DNA of 5,445 nucleotides from Spirochaetota bacterium (GTDB taxonomy: Bacteria; Spirochaetota; Spirochaetia; Treponematales; Treponemataceae), in contig JAKPSR010000239.1 of NCBI GenBank assembly GCA_029571425.1, positions 1 through 5,445 on the forward strand, given 5' to 3'. Numbering within the stretch: position 1 is the stretch's first letter; each line of letters begins with the position of its first letter. The notes below the pieces were generated by a model. It was not told where the DNA came from, made no database searches, and saw only the letters and a program-made list of their open reading frames with translations. Made by a program: the position numbers and the translations under genes. This document shows, one piece after another, positions 3,845-5,445 of the stretch.

Positions 3845-5445
3845 ATGGCAGAGATACGGGACGAATGGCGCGAGCTCGTTGCGGCGACCCTCGAGGGTAT
3901 CCGGCGCGAGAAGGGGATCGACTCGGCTCCCGTCGAGGCTTCCGCCGTGAGCGTCGAGACCCCGCCCGATCCCGCGATGGGCGACCTCGGCTTCCCGATG
4001 TTCGCCTTCGCGAAGGCCTTCCGCATGGGCCCTCCCCAGATCGCCATCGAGGTCGCGAAGCGGATCGCCGGCGACGGCGCGACCCAGGCCCTCGGCACCG
4101 CGAAAGCGGTCGGGCCCTACCTCAACGCCTTCCTCGCGAAGGGCGACCTCGCCGGAAAGACACTCTCCGAGATCCTGGCCGCCGGGGACTCCTACGGCCG
4201 CACCGGCGCCCTCGCCGGGAAGCGGATCATGGTCGAGTTCTCGAGCCCGAACACCAATAAGCCCCTGCACCTCGGACACCTCCGCAACGACGCCCTCGGC
4301 GAGAGCGTTTCGCGCATCCTCGCGTTCTGCGGGGCCGAGGTCTTCAAGGTCAACATCGTCAACAACCGCGGCATCCATATCTGCAAGTCGATGCTCGCGT
4401 ACAAGAAGTTCTTTGACGGCGAGACGCCCGAGTCGCGCGGGGTGAAGAGCGACCGCTTCGTCGGCGATTGCTACGTCCGCTTCAACGACTACGCGAAGGA
4501 AAACCCGGAGGCCGCCGAGGCCGAGGCGCAGGACCTCCTGCGCGCCTGGGAATCGGGCGATCCCGCGACGCTCGAGCTCTGGAAGCGGATGAACGCCTGG
4601 GCCGAGCAGGGGATCACGCAGACCTACCGGCGAACCGGCGTCTCCTTCGACAAGATCTACTACGAAAGCGACACCTACTTGAAGGGGAAAGACGAGATCC
4701 TCGCCGGTCTCGAGCGCGGGATCTTCTACCGCGAGGAAGACGGCTCGGTGTGGGTCGACCTCGCCCCGATCAACCTCGACAAGAAGGTCCTGCTCCGGAA
4801 GGACGGGACCGCCCTCTACATGACCCAGGACATCGGCACCGCGATCTACCGTCACGGCGACTGGGATTTCAACCAGCTGATCTACGTCGTCGGCTCCGAG
4901 CAGCAGTACCACTTCAAGGTCCTCTTCTACGTCCTCCAGCGACTCGGCTATGACTGGGCGCGCGACCTCTACCACCTGTCGTACGGGATGGTCAACCTCC
5001 CCGAGGGGAAGATGAAGAGTCGCGAGGGGACCGTCGTCGACGGCGACGACCTCATCAATAGCCTTCGCGACGGCGCCCTCGAGGAGATCCAGGCGAAGGG
5101 GCGCGAGGAGGCGGTGGGCGACCCCGCTGACGTCGCGGAGAAGGTTGCGCTCGGTGCCCTCCATTACTTCCTGCTTCAGACGACCCCGACGAAGGACATG
5201 ATTTTCAACCCGAAGGAATCCCTCTCGTTCAACGGGAACACGGGGCCTTACCTTCAGTACATGGGCGCGCGCATCTCGTCGATCCTCCGCAAGGCGGAGG
5301 GAAGCGCGGCCGTCTCGGGCGCCATCAAGCCAGAGCTCCTCGAGCACGAGGCGGAATGGGAACTGCTGAAGACCCTCGCCGCGTTCCCCCGCGAGGCGAC
5401 CCGCGCCGCCGAGGGCCACGACCCGAGCGCGGTGGCCGCGTACCT
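3845..5445 (+). CDS. argS: Arginyl-tRNA synthetase, 3' end beyond the window
   Basis: At least 533 residues are open to the window edge. Bacterial ArgRS is usually about 550-600 aa, so most of the protein is present. This cytoplasmic class I synthetase joins arginine to tRNA-Arg using ATP and needs the tRNA for amino acid activation. The N-terminal region (about 1-110) fits the ArgRS additional domain that contacts the tRNA D-loop. VEFSSPNTNKPLHLGHLRN contains the class I HIGH motif as HLGH at residues 142-145. GKMKSREGTVVDGDD contains the degenerate KMSKS counterpart (M390-S392) typical of ArgRS. The segment FNGNTGPYLQYMGARISSIL begins the helical C-terminal DALR anticodon-binding domain, which is cut off by the window. 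The gene has its own promoter and a good Shine-Dalgarno. I see no frameshift in the portion shown. Confidence 0.96.
   Translation, partial: MAEIRDEWRELVAATLEGIRREKGIDSAPVEASAVSVETPPDPAMGDLGFPMFAFAKAFRMGPPQIAIEVAKRIAGDGATQALGTAKAVGPYLNAFLAKGDLAGKTLSEILAAGDSYGRTGALAGKRIMVEFSSPNTNKPLHLGHLRNDALGESVSRILAFCGAEVFKVNIVNNRGIHICKSMLAYKKFFDGETPESRGVKSDRFVGDCYVRFNDYAKENPEAAEAEAQDLLRAWESGDPATLELWKRMNAWAEQGITQTYRRTGVSFDKIYYESDTYLKGKDEILAGLERGIFYREEDGSVWVDLAPINLDKKVLLRKDGTALYMTQDIGTAIYRHGDWDFNQLIYVVGSEQQYHFKVLFYVLQRLGYDWARDLYHLSYGMVNLPEGKMKSREGTVVDGDDLINSLRDGALEEIQAKGREEAVGDPADVAEKVALGALHYFLLQTTPTKDMIFNPKESLSFNGNTGPYLQYMGARISSILRKAEGSAAVSGAIKPELLEHEAEWELLKTLAAFPREATRAAEGHDPSAVAAY

Noticed and set aside
2473..4098. 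541-codon open frame on the - strand
   Set aside because: It runs opposite to pgeF, the start of argS and the end of the unknown gene, crosses the argS promoter, and its translation matches no family I recognise. Long antisense frames are expected where third codon positions are almost all G or C.
3749..5419. 556-codon open frame on the - strand
   Set aside because: It is the mirror of argS, whose frame carries clear HLGH and MKSREG motifs. The antisense protein is low-complexity, rich in Arg, Gly, Val, Leu and Glu, as expected of a shadow.

Overview
This is a compact, high-GC bacterial segment. Every real gene lies on the + strand, G/C dominates third codon positions, and gaps are short. 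The gene content is housekeeping. The 567-aa protein in the middle resembles the DUF5312-type proteins I associate with spirochaetes, so a GC-rich spirochaete (Treponema/Spirochaeta relatives) is my best guess. That placement rests on memory of the family and not on a search.

Layout: (1) 1-269 is the 3' end of tsaD (tRNA t6A synthesis). (2) 302-835 is apt (adenine phosphoribosyltransferase). Its promoter overlaps the tsaD stop, and the predicted start of transcription falls on the ATG itself. (3) 836-901 is a GC-rich direct and inverted repeat with no gene. (4) 902-1218 is a self-contained tRNA operon: a near-consensus promoter, tRNA-Gln(CTG), a spacer that folds into three consecutive hairpins, tRNA-Glu(CTC), and a textbook intrinsic terminator. 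(5) 1259-3705 is a two-gene unit: the large protein of unknown function, then pgeF (YfiH/laccase-domain family), joined by a 4-base GTGA overlap. (6) 3706-3763 is another GC-rich repeat and hairpin gap. (7) 3767-5445 holds a good promoter, a short structured leader with a clear Shine-Dalgarno, and argS (arginyl-tRNA synthetase), which runs off the window.

Much of the window serves translation: tsaD modifies tRNAs, two tRNA genes read G-ending Gln and Glu codons, and argS charges tRNA-Arg. apt and pgeF may touch on purine salvage, and pgeF also on cell-wall precursor quality control. I see no mobile element, CRISPR array, phage gene or defence system. The points most worth a second look are the structured inter-tRNA spacer, the two predicted leaderless genes with identical promoter-to-ATG geometry, the uncharacterised protein coupled to pgeF, and the recurring GC-rich intergenic dyads.
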